Counted from the stretch's first letter, positions 39,836 to 51,038 are shown. The stretch: DNA of 64,000 bases from Flavobacteriaceae bacterium (GCA_002719315.1 PBHD01000001.1:212292-276291); one strand, 5' to 3'. Translations and numbers: made by a program. The notes: a model not told the origin generated them from the sequence alone.

Positions 39836-41077
39836 TTATTTTACTTTTGTTTTTAACTTATATACTCCTCTTTTAAGCCTTTCTCTTATTTTAGAAAAAG
39901 CATCTAAAGTTTCATTAATATCTTCTTTTGTATGAGTTGCTGTAGGGATTAACCTCAACAAAATAAGTCCTTTTGGAATAACAGGGTATACTACTATTGA
40001 GCAGAAAACGCCAAAATTTTCTCTCAAATCTTTTACCAAACTCATTGCTTCTGGAATACTTCCTTCAAGATAAACAGGAGTTACACAACTTTGAGTATTA
40101 CCAATATTAAAACCATTATTCTTTAATCCGTTTTGTAACATTAGAACATTTTCCCACAACTTGTTTTTTAATTCAGGCCTACTTTTAAGAATACTTAATC
40201 TTTTTAAAGCACCTATTACAAGTTGAGTTTGTAAAGACTTAGCAAACATTTGTGACCTCATATTATATTTTAAATAGTCAATAACTTCTTTCTCAGAAGC
40301 TATAAAAGCTCCAGTAGAAGCCATTGATTTTGCAAAAGTTGCGAAATAAACATCAATTTCATTCTGAATACCTTGTTCAAACCCAGTACCAGCTCCAGTT
40401 TTTCCTAATGTTCCAAAACCATGAGCATCATCTACTAAAAATCTAAAATTAAATTTTTTCTTTAATTCGCAAATTTCTTTTAAACAACCTTGCTCTCCCC
40501 TCATTCCAAAAACTCCTTCTGAAATAACAAGTATTCCACCACCCGTTTGCTCAATTATTTTTGAGGCTCTTATTAAATTTTTTTCAAGACTTAAAATATC
40601 GTTATGCTTATAAGTAAATCTTTTTCCTATATGAAGTCTTACTCCATCAACTATACAAGCGTGAGAATCAACATCATAAACTATAACATCATTTTTTCCA
40701 ACCAATGCATCAATAGTAGACAAAATACCTTGGTAACCAAAATTTAATAAATATGCTGATTCCTTCTCAACAAATTGAGCTAACTCATTTTCAAGTTTTT
40801 CATGAAGATCCGTGTGTCCAGACATCATTCTGGCTCCCATAGGATAAGCAGAACCATAATCATATGCAGCTTTAAAATCTATTTCTCTAACTTCTGAAAG
40901 GTTTGACAATCCTAAATAGTCATTAATACTCCAAGTAATAACCTCTTTGCCTTTAAATTTCATTCTATTGCTTATTGGACCTTCTAATTTTGGAAAAACA
41001 AAATACCCTTCAGCTTGAGATGCCCACATTCCAAGAGGTCCTTTATTTTTATATATTCTGTCAAATAAATCTCTCAT
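39836..41077 (-). CDS. AONS/serine-palmitoyltransferase-like PLP acyltransferase (candidate cysteate/serine acyltransferase)
   Basis: alpha-oxoamine synthase motifs: '[14 protein letters not shown]', '[22 protein letters not shown]', '[19 protein letters not shown]', '[21 protein letters not shown]', '[16 protein letters not shown]'. Confidence 0.88.
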   Translation of the reverse strand: MRDLFDRIYKNKGPLGMWASQAEGYFVFPKLEGPISNRMKFKGKEVITWSINDYLGLSNLSEVREIDFKAAYDYGSAYPMGARMMSGHTDLHEKLENELAQFVEKESAYLLNFGYQGILSTIDALVGKNDVIVYDVDSHACIVDGVRLHIGKRFTYKHNDILSLEKNLIRASKIIEQTGGGILVISEGVFGMRGEQGCLKEICELKKKFNFRFLVDDAHGFGTLGKTGAGTGFEQGIQNEIDVYFATFAKSMASTGAFIASEKEVIDYLKYNMRSQMFAKSLQTQLVIGALKRLSILKSRPELKNKLWENVLMLQNGLKNNGFNIGNTQSCVTPVYLEGSIPEAMSLVKDLRENFGVFCSIVVYPVIPKGLILLRLIPTATHTKEDINETLDAFSKIRERLKRGVYKLKTKVK

Positions 41078-42129
41078 TTTTTTTCAGAAGAATTATCAAT
41101 AAACTCAATTTTTTGACGGTGATTTTTAGATGAATTCATAAAACCTTGATTTTCCATCCAATTTTCATTGTAAATTTGACTCATATATCTAGAACCATGA
41201 TCAGGAAAAATAATAACAACCCTACTTTCATTATTAAAATATTTATTAGAATTTAACTGATAAAGAGCCTGCATTGCTGCTCCAGAAGTATATCCGACTA
41301 GGATTCCTTCAGAACTTGTTACTTTTCTTGCTCGATGAGCACTTTCTTCATCAGAAACTTTTTCAAAATGGTCAATCAAATCAAAATATGTTGTTGAGGG
41401 AATTAAATTTTTTCCAATACCAGTTATTCTATATGGGTATATTTCATTTAAATCTAATTCTTTTGTTTCATGAAATTTTTTTAAAACTGAACCATAAGCA
41501 TCTACTCCAATTATTTTAATCTCTGGGTTTTTTTCTTTTAAAAATTTAGCACAACCTGAAATAGTTCCTCCAGTACCACTACATGCAACTAAATGGGTGA
41601 TTTCACCACTAGTTTGCTCCCATATTTCTTTTCCTGTAGTCATATAGTGTGCTTCTGTATTCAAATCGTTAAAATATTGATTTATGTATATAGAGTCTTT
41701 TATTTCATTATTAAGTCTTTTAGCAACTTGATAGTAAGATCTAGGATCTTGTGGAGAGACGTTAGCAGGACAAACATAAATTGTTGCTCCCATTGCTCTT
41801 AACATATCAATTTTATCCGTAGAAGATTTAGATGTAACTGCTAAAACACATTCATATCCTTTAATTATTGATACCATAGCTAAGCTAAAGCCGGTGTTTC
41901 CTGATGTAGTTTCTATTATAGTTGATCCTGGTTTTAAAATACCATTTTTTTCAAGTTTTTCAATTATATAAAGAGAAATTCTATCTTTACTTGAGTGTCC
42001 AGGATTATAAGCCTCATATTTGGCAAAATACTTGCCACTAAAGTTTTTAACAGACTTATTTAACTTAATTAAAGGAGTTTTGCCTATCATCTGCAGAACA
42101 TTTTGATAGACAGATTTGTTATTTTTCAT
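41074..42129 (-). CDS. Cystathionine beta-synthase/cysteine synthase-like PLP enzyme (candidate cysteate synthase)
   Basis: '[14 protein letters not shown]', '[45 protein letters not shown]', '[31 protein letters not shown]', '[15 protein letters not shown]'; ATGA overlap with the downstream SPT-like gene. Confidence 0.85.
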   Translation of the reverse strand: MKNNKSVYQNVLQMIGKTPLIKLNKSVKNFSGKYFAKYEAYNPGHSSKDRISLYIIEKLEKNGILKPGSTIIETTSGNTGFSLAMVSIIKGYECVLAVTSKSSTDKIDMLRAMGATIYVCPANVSPQDPRSYYQVAKRLNNEIKDSIYINQYFNDLNTEAHYMTTGKEIWEQTSGEITHLVACSGTGGTISGCAKFLKEKNPEIKIIGVDAYGSVLKKFHETKELDLNEIYPYRITGIGKNLIPSTTYFDLIDHFEKVSDEESAHRARKVTSSEGILVGYTSGAAMQALYQLNSNKYFNNESRVVIIFPDHGSRYMSQIYNENWMENQGFMNSSKNHRQKIEFIDNSSEKK

Positions 42130-42157
42130 ATAACAGTTTTTCTCTCTTAAAAACGCA

Positions 42158-42165
42158 CAAATTTA
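42158..42165 (-). promoter_or_regulatory. Putative -7 element TAAATTTG upstream of the CBS-like/SPT-like pair
   Basis: Minus-strand TAAATTTG 28 nt before ATG 42129. Confidence 0.35.
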
Positions 42166-42176
42166 AAAAAAATTAT

Positions 42177-44315
42177 TTAGTTATTAATTCCTTCTAAACT
42201 AAGTAAAAAAGAATATTTTTCTGCTATTTCATAAATGGAACTATACCTTCCTGAAGCCCCACTATGTCCAGCTTTCATATTAGTTTTAAAAAAAAGTAGA
42301 TTATCATCAGTTTTAAATTCTCTTAATTTTGCCACCCACTTTGCAGGTTCCCAATATTGAACTTGTGAATCATGATAACCTGCTGTAACAAATAAATTTG
42401 GATATCTTTTCTTTTCAATATTGTCGTATGGAGAATAAGATTTCATATAATCATAATATTTTTTATTATTAGGATTACCCCATTCATCATACTCAGAGGT
42501 TGTTAAAGGAATCTTATCGTCCAACATAGTAGTTATTACATCTACAAATGGAACTGAAGCAATAACACTAGAATATAACTCAGGATTTTTATTAAGAACA
42601 ACTCCCATTAATAGCCCTCCAGCAGAACCACCGTATGCATGTAGATTATTTTCGCTTGTATATTTATTTTCAATTAAAAATTTTGAGCAGTCAATAAAAT
42701 CATTAAATGTATTCCATTTTTTTAGAAGCTTTCCTCCTTCGTACCAATTTCTACCTAAATACTCACTTCCTCTAATATGAGAAATTGCAAAAATAAATCC
42801 TCTGTTCAAAAGAGTTAATCTTGTAGAAGAAAATGACGGGTCAATAGTTGATCCATATGAACCATAACCGTATTGTAACAATGGGTTTTTGCCATTTAAT
42901 CTAATTCCTTTTTTATGTACAATTGAAATAGGAATTTTTAAACCATCTCTTGAATTGGCCCATATTCTTTTTTCAATATAATTTGATTCATTAAATGTTT
43001 TATCTAAGACTTTGTTTTTCTTTAAAACTTTTTTTGATTTTTTTAAAACATCATATTCATAAACAGTTCTTGGTGAAACAAGTGAACTAAAAATATATCT
43101 TAATTTATTTGAATTAAATTGAGGATTATAACCAACATATGAGGAGTAAGTTTCTCCTTTCATTGGAATATAATAATCGTCAAAACTATTATTCCAACTT
43201 TTTACAAGAAGTTTATTTAATCCATTTCTTCTTTCGGATATTATATAAAAGTTATCAAAAACATCAATGTCCTCAATTAATATATCTTCTTGATGATCTA
43301 TGAAATTTTCCCAATTTGCAATACCGGGATTTTTAATTGAAGTTTTTACAATCTTGTTGTTAAAAGAATTATCATGGTTTGTCAATATATAAAAATTGTT
43401 TTTATAATGTTTCACATCATACTCAAGTCCATTAATTCTAGATTGTATAAGATTAAATTTGTTTAATGGTTTACTTGAATTTAAATATCGATGTTCAGAT
43501 GTTAATGTACTATATGAAGAAATAAAAATAAATTTCCTAGATTTAGAACTACTTACATAAGTAGAATACGTAGAATCTTTTTCATGATATACTAAAAACT
43601 CTTTTTTTCTGTCATTTATATTACGCCTATAAATCTTTTCGGTTCTTAATGTTTTAGGATTTTTTTTTACATAAAAAAAATGTTTACTATCTGCAGCCCA
43701 TGCACTACCTCCACTGGTATTTTTAATCGAAAAATTTAATGATTTTTTAGTTTTAAGATCTTTAACATACATTGAATACTTTCTTCTTGAATTAACATCT
43801 ATTGCATAAATGACTTTTGTGTTATCAGGGCTAACATTAATTCCTACTAAACTAAAGTAATCATAACCTTTTGCCATTTCATTGCAGTCAAATAATATTT
43901 CTTCTTTTGAATTAAGTGATTCTTTTTTCCTTGTGTAGATTGGGTATTCTTTTCCTTTTTCATATCTAGTTATGTACCAATAATCATTATAAAAATATGG
44001 AGCTGAAGTATCGTTTTTTTTAATTCTACTTTTCATCTCAAGAAACAGATTTTCTTTAAACTCTTTTTGATTTTTAGTCTGGTTTTTATAATAATTGTTT
44101 TCCTTTTCTAAATATTCAATAACGTCCTTATCATCTCTATTTTTTAACCAGAAATAATTATCTTCTCTAGTATAGTTATGTTCTTTGTGAATAACTTTTA
44201 TTTTTTTTGCAAATGGAATATTATTCATGTTTTTTTGTTTTGGGTCAATTTCAAATAAATTACAAGAGAATATAATTGTAAGAAAAAAAAAGGTGGCAAA
44301 AATTTTTTTAATCAA
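42177..44315 (-). CDS. S9-family prolyl oligopeptidase / oligopeptidase B-like lipoprotein
   Basis: 'FAKKIKVIHKEHNYTREDNYFWLKNRDDKDVIEYLEKEN', catalytic 'AYGGSAGGLLMG', C-terminal 'FKTNMKAGHSGASGRY'. Confidence 0.94.
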   Translation of the reverse strand: MIKKIFATFFFLTIIFSCNLFEIDPKQKNMNNIPFAKKIKVIHKEHNYTREDNYFWLKNRDDKDVIEYLEKENNYYKNQTKNQKEFKENLFLEMKSRIKKNDTSAPYFYNDYWYITRYEKGKEYPIYTRKKESLNSKEEILFDCNEMAKGYDYFSLVGINVSPDNTKVIYAIDVNSRRKYSMYVKDLKTKKSLNFSIKNTSGGSAWAADSKHFFYVKKNPKTLRTEKIYRRNINDRKKEFLVYHEKDSTYSTYVSSSKSRKFIFISSYSTLTSEHRYLNSSKPLNKFNLIQSRINGLEYDVKHYKNNFYILTNHDNSFNNKIVKTSIKNPGIANWENFIDHQEDILIEDIDVFDNFYIISERRNGLNKLLVKSWNNSFDDYYIPMKGETYSSYVGYNPQFNSNKLRYIFSSLVSPRTVYEYDVLKKSKKVLKKNKVLDKTFNESNYIEKRIWANSRDGLKIPISIVHKKGIRLNGKNPLLQYGYGSYGSTIDPSFSSTRLTLLNRGFIFAISHIRGSEYLGRNWYEGGKLLKKWNTFNDFIDCSKFLIENKYTSENNLHAYGGSAGGLLMGVVLNKNPELYSSVIASVPFVDVITTMLDDKIPLTTSEYDEWGNPNNKKYYDYMKSYSPYDNIEKKRYPNLFVTAGYHDSQVQYWEPAKWVAKLREFKTDDNLLFFKTNMKAGHSGASGRYSSIYEIAEKYSFLLSLEGINN

Positions 44316-44319
44316 TGTT

Positions 44320-45345
44320 TTAAAATTTAATTTTTTTAATTGTTGACAAAAAATAATTATGATGATTATCAGTATAATCTCTATGAGTCACAATTCTTAA
44401 CTTATTATTACCAAGAGAGATTATAAAAATATTATTTTCTTTCATTTTGTTTATAAAATAATTTTGATCAATTTCTTCAATTAAAGAAAATATAATAATA
44501 TTAGTTGAAACTGGTTCAACCTTCTTTATGAAATTTAACTTTTCAAGAACATTTCCAATTTCTTTAGCTTTTATATGATCTTTTTTTAAATCTTCAATTT
44601 GATTTTCAATTGCAAAAATTGCTGCAGAGGCTAAATATCCACTCTGTCTCATTCCACCTCCTAAAATTTTTCTAATTCTTAAAGCTTTATTGATTTTTTC
44701 CTCATTTCCTACTAAAATTGATCCTACTGGACACCCTAGTCCTTTTGAAAAACAAAGTGAAATAGTATCAAAAATATCTCCATAATCATTTGTTTTTAGA
44801 TCTGTTTCCACTAAAGCATTCCATAACCTTGCACCATCCAAATGAAGCATTATATTATGTTTATCACATAAAGTTTTAATTTTTGTTATTTCATTAAAAT
44901 CATATATTGATCCTCCCCCCTTATTAGTTGTATTTTCTAAACAAACTAAAGTGGTCTTCGGACTATGATAAAAATCAGGTTTATTAATATTTTTTTCTAT
45001 TTGTTCAGAAGATATTCTGCCTCGATCTCCTCTAATTAACTTACATGATACACCTGAATTAAAACTTGCACCACCTCCTTCATAATTATAAATATGTGAA
45101 AAATGATCACATATTAACTCATCTCCAGGTTCAGTGTTAATTTTAATTGCAACCTGATTTGTCATTGTTCCTGAAGGAAAAAATAAAGCAGAAGATTTAT
45201 TAAACTTTTTAGCGATTATTTCTTCTAATTTATTAACTGAAGGATCCTCTTTAAAAACATCATCTCCAACTTGAGCATTTAGCATTGCATCAAGCATTCC
45301 TTTTGATGGTTTTGTTACAGTATCGCTTATTAAATTAACTTTCAT
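44320..45345 (-). CDS. Low-specificity threonine aldolase family protein
   Basis: 'VNLISDTVTKPSKGMLDAMLNAQVGDDVFKEDPSVNKLEEIIAKKF', 'LHLDGARLWNALVET', 'CFSKGLGCPVGSILVG'. ATG 45345 preferred. Confidence 0.94.
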   Translation of the reverse strand: MKVNLISDTVTKPSKGMLDAMLNAQVGDDVFKEDPSVNKLEEIIAKKFNKSSALFFPSGTMTNQVAIKINTEPGDELICDHFSHIYNYEGGGASFNSGVSCKLIRGDRGRISSEQIEKNINKPDFYHSPKTTLVCLENTTNKGGGSIYDFNEITKIKTLCDKHNIMLHLDGARLWNALVETDLKTNDYGDIFDTISLCFSKGLGCPVGSILVGNEEKINKALRIRKILGGGMRQSGYLASAAIFAIENQIEDLKKDHIKAKEIGNVLEKLNFIKKVEPVSTNIIIFSLIEEIDQNYFINKMKENNIFIISLGNNKLRIVTHRDYTDNHHNYFLSTIKKIKF

Positions 45346-45346
45346 A

Positions 45347-47755
45347 TTAATAATCACAAGAAAAATTTCCAATTGGAGATCCGTCAGGCATTCTGTTACT
45401 AGGATTTGGTTTAAAGTAACTAGGGTTGTTAAAATATTTTTGAATCTCATTACGATAATAGTTACTATATACTGAATCTTCTTTATCAGCTAAAAAATTA
45501 TCTAAAGATTCAAGTTTTGAAAAAATTATTGCTTTTATTTCTGGATAAGCTTTTGGATTTTGACCTAGACTAAAAATATTTTTCAAAATGTTGTGTTTTA
45601 CCACTTCATTAATTTGTCTATTATGATTATCACTATATCTTTTTTTAAAACTTACAGCAAAAAGACTTTCTAAAACTTCTTCAAAAGACAACTGGCCAAC
45701 TTCAAATCCTGACTGCTGAATCAATCTAGATACTCTTTCAGGGTTCAATAAAAGTTCCAATAAATTATCTGATAAAGTATTTGCTGAACCAATAAAATCA
45801 AATACTACTCCTGTTTGTGTTAAAAAATTTTCACGAGTAATTTTTGATCCAAATGCTTTAGGAAAAAGTATTTTTCTTAAATTATTTGGAAATTTTAATT
45901 TTTCAGGTGTAAGTAATTGAATAAAATTATTTAAAGCCTCTCTTTGTTTAACTTTATCAATTGTTTTAATCTCGTATTTTATATTTCCTTTTACAGCATA
46001 ATCATAATCAAATCCAGCAATTAGCTTGACAACAGCCTCTGATTGATATCTATGCAATAAATATATTGGAACAATAATGTCTTGCAGGTTTGAATACGGT
46101 TCTCCTTTTTTTAAATGATCTAAAGAAATATTTTGCAGGGCTATATCTCTTACTTTCATTATTTTTTTCAACTCAATTATAGCATCTTCTCCATTATCCC
46201 ATAAATGAGCTAAAGGATGAGAACTTCCTTTTGGTCTTGAATCTTTATCACTAATAAAACGGAGATTATTTTTGTATGCATTTTCTAAAATCTTATTTAA
46301 CTCTATATTTTCATCTTCTGATTCATCAAATTCCGAATATGAGTAGGCAACACTAACTTTGTCCCATTCTCCAATTCCTGAAGAATATGCATTTTTAATG
46401 TCAATTTTATTGTTCTTTATATTTATAATTGGATGAGGATAATCCATTACAGATGAATTTTTATTAGAACTAGCTAAAAAATTATGAGAAAATCCTAAAG
46501 TATGACCAATTTCATGAGCTGACAATTGTTTTATTCTTGAAAGGGCCATATCTAATGCAATCTTTTCTTTGTTACCTGTCGATTTATACGGAGCCTCTAA
46601 TAAACCAATTGCAATCATAAAATCCTGCCTAATTCTCAAGCTTCCAAGGCTGACATGGCCTTTTATAATCTCTCCAGTTCTAGGATCAACCACAGATGAA
46701 CCATAACTCCATCCTCTTGTTGATCTATGAACCCACTGTATTACATTATATCTTATATCTAATGGATCTACATTTTTTGGTAAAATTTTTATTTTAAATG
46801 CGTTTTTAAAACCTATTTTTTCAAAAGCTTCATTCCACCATTCACCTCCTTCAATTAATGCAGATCTAACTGGTTCAGGCACTCCATTATCCAAATAATA
46901 AATTATAGGTTTTAAGGGTTCACTTAAAGTTAAGTTTTTATCTTTTTTAATTAATCTATGTCTTAAGATATATTGCTTTAATGTTTTTTCAGTGACTGGT
47001 GATGCATAGTCAAAAAAACTTATTGAATTAGCTCCAGATCTGGGGTCAAAGATTCTAGGTGAATATTTATTATCAGGTAATGCTATAAAAGAGTGATGCT
47101 GAAAAACAGTTAAATTGTTTGAAGATGGTGTAACCGACTTTATAAAATTTCCTTCAGCATTTCCAACAAAAGTTAATAATACATCAAATTCAATATTTTT
47201 TTCAAAAGCTTTAGTTCGATCCAAATTTATGGATGACATAGATTTATCAATAATATATTCTCCTTGATTTCTATCAACTAATCTTTGTGTTATTCCATGT
47301 CTGTCTTTCAATAAAAAAGGGGTTATATCAATTTTATATGAACCGTTTTTATAATCAATTATTTTAAAACCGTGTAAAACAGACTTAGCAAAAGCCTCAT
47401 TAACTGATTTTTTTTCTAACGGATTATTTGTTTCTGCAATATATTTTAAATTCGGTTCTATTAACAAAAGTTTATTTCCTGTTTTTTTAAAAAAAACTAT
47501 TTTTCTTACACCTAATTGACCTCTATCAAGGCCTATATCATTACTTCCTATTCCTTGACTTAAAGCGCTTACATACAAAAATTGTTTATTCAAAGAATTT
47601 ACCTCCAAATAAATTCTGTCTTTATTTTCAGAATATGAAAAATTAAAAAAACCTTTAAAATTAATTAAGTTATTATTGCTTTCTTTTATTTTATTTTGAG
47701 CAAACGATAAATTAATAATAAATAAAAAGATAGAAAAATTTATAAATTTTATCAT
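45347..47755 (-). CDS. Zinc-dependent metalloprotease, DUF5117/DUF4953-type
   Basis: 'SAHEIGHTLGFSHNFLASS' (HEXXHXXGXXH); N-terminal 'FLYVSALSQGIGSNDIGLDRGQLG...VFFKKTGNKLLLIEPNLKY'. Confidence 0.9.
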   Translation of the reverse strand: MIKFINFSIFLFIINLSFAQNKIKESNNNLINFKGFFNFSYSENKDRIYLEVNSLNKQFLYVSALSQGIGSNDIGLDRGQLGVRKIVFFKKTGNKLLLIEPNLKYIAETNNPLEKKSVNEAFAKSVLHGFKIIDYKNGSYKIDITPFLLKDRHGITQRLVDRNQGEYIIDKSMSSINLDRTKAFEKNIEFDVLLTFVGNAEGNFIKSVTPSSNNLTVFQHHSFIALPDNKYSPRIFDPRSGANSISFFDYASPVTEKTLKQYILRHRLIKKDKNLTLSEPLKPIIYYLDNGVPEPVRSALIEGGEWWNEAFEKIGFKNAFKIKILPKNVDPLDIRYNVIQWVHRSTRGWSYGSSVVDPRTGEIIKGHVSLGSLRIRQDFMIAIGLLEAPYKSTGNKEKIALDMALSRIKQLSAHEIGHTLGFSHNFLASSNKNSSVMDYPHPIINIKNNKIDIKNAYSSGIGEWDKVSVAYSYSEFDESEDENIELNKILENAYKNNLRFISDKDSRPKGSSHPLAHLWDNGEDAIIELKKIMKVRDIALQNISLDHLKKGEPYSNLQDIIVPIYLLHRYQSEAVVKLIAGFDYDYAVKGNIKYEIKTIDKVKQREALNNFIQLLTPEKLKFPNNLRKILFPKAFGSKITRENFLTQTGVVFDFIGSANTLSDNLLELLLNPERVSRLIQQSGFEVGQLSFEEVLESLFAVSFKKRYSDNHNRQINEVVKHNILKNIFSLGQNPKAYPEIKAIIFSKLESLDNFLADKEDSVYSNYYRNEIQKYFNNPSYFKPNPSNRMPDGSPIGNFSCDY

Positions 47756-47812
47756 AAAATCTTTTTAAAGTTCCTTCAATATTAAAGAAAAAAATATATA
47801 TATTCAATTAAC

Positions 47813-47820
47813 TATATTTG
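47813..47820 (+). promoter_or_regulatory. Putative -7 element TATATTTG for prfB (leaderless spacing)
   Basis: TATATTTG with 5-nt spacer to ATG 47826. Confidence 0.5.
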
Positions 47821-47825
47821 AAAAA

Positions 47826-48915
47826 ATGATTTCAACAGATAATTATAAAAATTTAATTGATCGCCATGGTGCGTTAAGGAGGTATCTTTGACATAGATTC
47901 AAAAATTATTGAACTAAAAAATAAAGAAGAAATAACATCTGATCCATTATTTTGGAATGATAAAAAAAATGCTGAAAAAAACCTCAAAGCTATAAGTTAC
48001 TTAAAACAATGGATTGATCAATTTAATGAAATTACTTCTAAACTTGAAGATCTAGAAGTTTTATTTGAATTTCAAAAAAATGGAGAATTAGAATATTCAG
48101 AATTAGAAGAAAGTTATAATACAGCATTAGAATTAATTGAGTCATTAGAATATAGAAATATGTTGTCTAATGAGGGTGATGATCTGTTTGCTGTGCTTCA
48201 AATAACTTCTGGAGCCGGAGGTACCGAAAGTTGTGATTGGTCTGAAATGCTAATGAGAATGTATATTATGTGGGCAGAAAAAAAAGGATTTAAAATAAAA
48301 GAGCTAAATAATCAACCGGGCGACGTAGCTGGGATTAAAACGGTAACATTACAAATTGATGGGGCATATGCTTTTGGATGGTTAAAAGGAGAAAATGGTG
48401 TGCACAGACTTGTTCGTATTTCTCCTTTTGATAGTAATGCCAAAAGACATACTTCTTTTGCTTCTGTATATGTATATCCATTAGTAGATGAAGATATTGA
48501 AATTGAAATTTTATCTTCTGACATTACATGGGAGACTATGAGGTCAAGTGGCGCTGGTGGGCAGAGTGTTAATAAAATAGAAACAGCAGTAAGATTAAAA
48601 CATAAACCTTCAGGTATCGTTATAGAAAATTCTGAAACTAGATCTCAACTAGAAAATAAAAATAAAGCTCTACAGCTTCTAAAATCACAACTTTATGAAA
48701 TTGAATTGCAAAAAAAAATGAAAGAAAGAGATAAAATAGAAGACTCTAAAATGAAAATTGAATGGGGATCTCAAATTAGAAACTATGTTATGCATCCATA
48801 CAAGCTTGTCAAAGATGTAAGAACCCAAAAAGAAATAAAGGATGTTGAAAGTATAATGAATGGAAACATAGATCCTTTTTTAAAATCATATTTAATGATG
48901 AAAGGTAATAATTAA
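47826..48915 (+). CDS. prfB: Peptide chain release factor 2, with programmed +1 frameshift at the in-frame TGA 47889-47891
   Basis: Frame 0: ATG ATT TCA ... TTA AGG AGG TAT CTT TGA C; frame +1 continues DIDSKIIELKNKEEITSDPLFWNDKKNAEKNLKAISYLKQ... into the listed ORF (GAGGTESCDWSEMLMRMY, SSGAGGQSVNKIETAVRLKH). Confidence 0.97.
47877..47892 (+). promoter_or_regulatory. RF2 programmed frameshift site: internal Shine-Dalgarno plus CTT TGA C slippery/stop context
   Basis: AGGAGG TAT CTTTGAC; same layout as the classical prfB site. Confidence 0.95.
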
Positions 48916-48924
48916 ATTTATAAA

Positions 48925-49530
48925 ATGATAAAGAATATAATTTTTGATCTAGGAGGAGTATTGATTGACTGGAACCCAGAATACGTATATTTAGATGTTT
49001 TTAAAGGAAATAAAAAAAAGATGAATTGGTTTTTTAAGACTATTTGTACTGAGGAATGGAATTTAAATCAAGATGCAGGATATCCATTAGAAAAAGCAAC
49101 TAACGATTTGATAAAATTACACCCAAATTATAAAAGTTATATTGAGATGTATTACGGAAGATGGGAAGACATGTTAGGTGGTGAAATTAAAAAAAGTGTG
49201 TGGATTCTTAAAAAATTGATTTTAAAATTTAAAGTTTATGCCCTCACTAATTGGAGTGCAGAAACTTTTCCAGTTGCTCTAAATAGATTTAAATTTTTAG
49301 AATCATTTAATGATATAATTGTTTCTGGAAAAGAAAAATTAATTAAACCTGATCCAAAAATATTTGAGTTAGCAATTATTAGATTTAAAATAAAACCAAG
49401 TGAAACACTATTTATTGATGATAACTTAAATAATATAATTTCTGCAAATAATATGAACTTTATTACTCATCATTTTAAGAATCCTGAACAATTACTTATT
49501 GATTTAAACAGAAAAGGAATTAAATTCTAA
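48925..49530 (+). CDS. HAD-family hydrolase
   Basis: 'IIFDLGGVLIDWNPEYVY', 'YALTNWSAETF', 'KPDPKIFELAI', 'LFIDDNLNNI'. Confidence 0.92.
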   Translation: MIKNIIFDLGGVLIDWNPEYVYLDVFKGNKKKMNWFFKTICTEEWNLNQDAGYPLEKATNDLIKLHPNYKSYIEMYYGRWEDMLGGEIKKSVWILKKLILKFKVYALTNWSAETFPVALNRFKFLESFNDIIVSGKEKLIKPDPKIFELAIIRFKIKPSETLFIDDNLNNIISANNMNFITHHFKNPEQLLIDLNRKGIKF

Positions 49531-51038
49531 AAAGGAGGATTGTTTTCGTCTATGTTTTGAATATTACTATCCATATCTTTATTTTTGTATTTACCACTAT
49601 TGATACTTGAATCATATTTTAAAGAAGTCTCATTAAAATTATTTAAATCCTCAAACTTACCAAGACTAGAAATAAACTTTAATCTAATTGAATCTAAAGC
49701 TCCATTTCTGTGTTTTGAAACAATAAATTCAGCTTGGCCTTCAGCTGAGGACCTTTCATCATCATCCCATTCATCCATTCCATAGTACTCTGGTCTATAA
49801 ATAAATGATACAATATCGGCATCTTGTTCTATAGCTCCTGACTCTCTCAAATCTGAAAGCATTGGTCTTTTAGTTCCTCCTCTAGTTTCAACGGCTCTAG
49901 ATAATTGAGATAAAGCAATTACGGGAATATCTAGTTCTTTAGCAAGGGCTTTAAGGTTTCTTGATATTGTTGAAATTTCCTGTTCTCTATTTCCAGTCTT
50001 ATTGTTTGATCCTATTGTCATTAGCTGTAAATAATCAACTATAATCAATTTTATTTTGTGCTGAGATGATAATCTTCTTGCTTTAGCTCTCAAATCAAAT
50101 ATTGAAAGAGAAGGGGTATCGTCAATAAATAATGGAGCTTTTTCTAAAAAACCAACTTTTGAATTTAATTGTTGCCATTCATAATCTTTTAATTTTCCAG
50201 TTCTAAGTTTTTCTGATGACAATCCTGTTTCTGAAGAAATTAATCTAGTAATTAATTGTAAGGAAGACATCTCAAGAGAGAAAAAAGCAACAGGTATATT
50301 TTTTATAACTGAAATATTTCTTGCCATAGACAAAGTTAAAGCAGTTTTTCCCATACCTGGTCTTGAAGCAATTATAATTAAGTCACTAGGTTGCCAACCA
50401 GAAGTTAATTTATCTAATTTTTGAAAACCTGTACTAACTCCACTTAATCCATCTTTTTTTGAAATTTCTTCAATTCTTTTTTTAGCCTTAATAACTAAAT
50501 TTTGTGCAGATAAAGATGGATTTTTTATATTACCCTGAGTAACATCATAAAGTTTTGATTCAGCTTCATCTAATAAATCAAAAACATCAGTTGATTCTTT
50601 GTATGAACTTTCAATAATTTCATTTGAAATTTTAATTAGACTTCTTTGAATAAATTTCTGTAAAATAATTCTTGCATGAAACTCAATATGAGCTGAAGAA
50701 GAAACTTTTTGGGATAATTGAACTAAATAAAATTCTCCTCCAATAGAGTCCAGTTTTCCGTTTTTTCTCAAAGAAGCGGATACGGTCAATAAATCAATAG
50801 GTTCTGAAGATTTAAATAACTCAAATATAGATTCAAAAATATATTGATGAGAAGTTTTATAAAAAGCTTCAGGCTGCAAAATATCAATAACTTCATCAAC
50901 TCCTTTTTTGTCTATTAACATAGCCCCTAAAACGGCTTCCTCTAGATCTAATGCTTGAGGTGGAATCTTTCCTTGACTCAAATTAATAATATTAGAATCT
51001 CTTTTTTGATGAATATTTAAAGGTTCCTTATCTTCCAT
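49527..51038 (-). CDS. dnaB: Replicative DNA helicase DnaB
   Basis: 'PPQALDLEEAVLGAMLIDK', 'IIASRPGMGKTALTLSMARN', 'IIVDYLQLM', 'DLRESGAIEQDADIVSFIYRPEYY'. Confidence 0.97.
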   Translation of the reverse strand: MEDKEPLNIHQKRDSNIINLSQGKIPPQALDLEEAVLGAMLIDKKGVDEVIDILQPEAFYKTSHQYIFESIFELFKSSEPIDLLTVSASLRKNGKLDSIGGEFYLVQLSQKVSSSAHIEFHARIILQKFIQRSLIKISNEIIESSYKESTDVFDLLDEAESKLYDVTQGNIKNPSLSAQNLVIKAKKRIEEISKKDGLSGVSTGFQKLDKLTSGWQPSDLIIIASRPGMGKTALTLSMARNISVIKNIPVAFFSLEMSSLQLITRLISSETGLSSEKLRTGKLKDYEWQQLNSKVGFLEKAPLFIDDTPSLSIFDLRAKARRLSSQHKIKLIIVDYLQLMTIGSNNKTGNREQEISTISRNLKALAKELDIPVIALSQLSRAVETRGGTKRPMLSDLRESGAIEQDADIVSFIYRPEYYGMDEWDDDERSSAEGQAEFIVSKHRNGALDSIRLKFISSLGKFEDLNNFNETSLKYDSSINSGKYKNKDMDSNIQNIDENNPPF

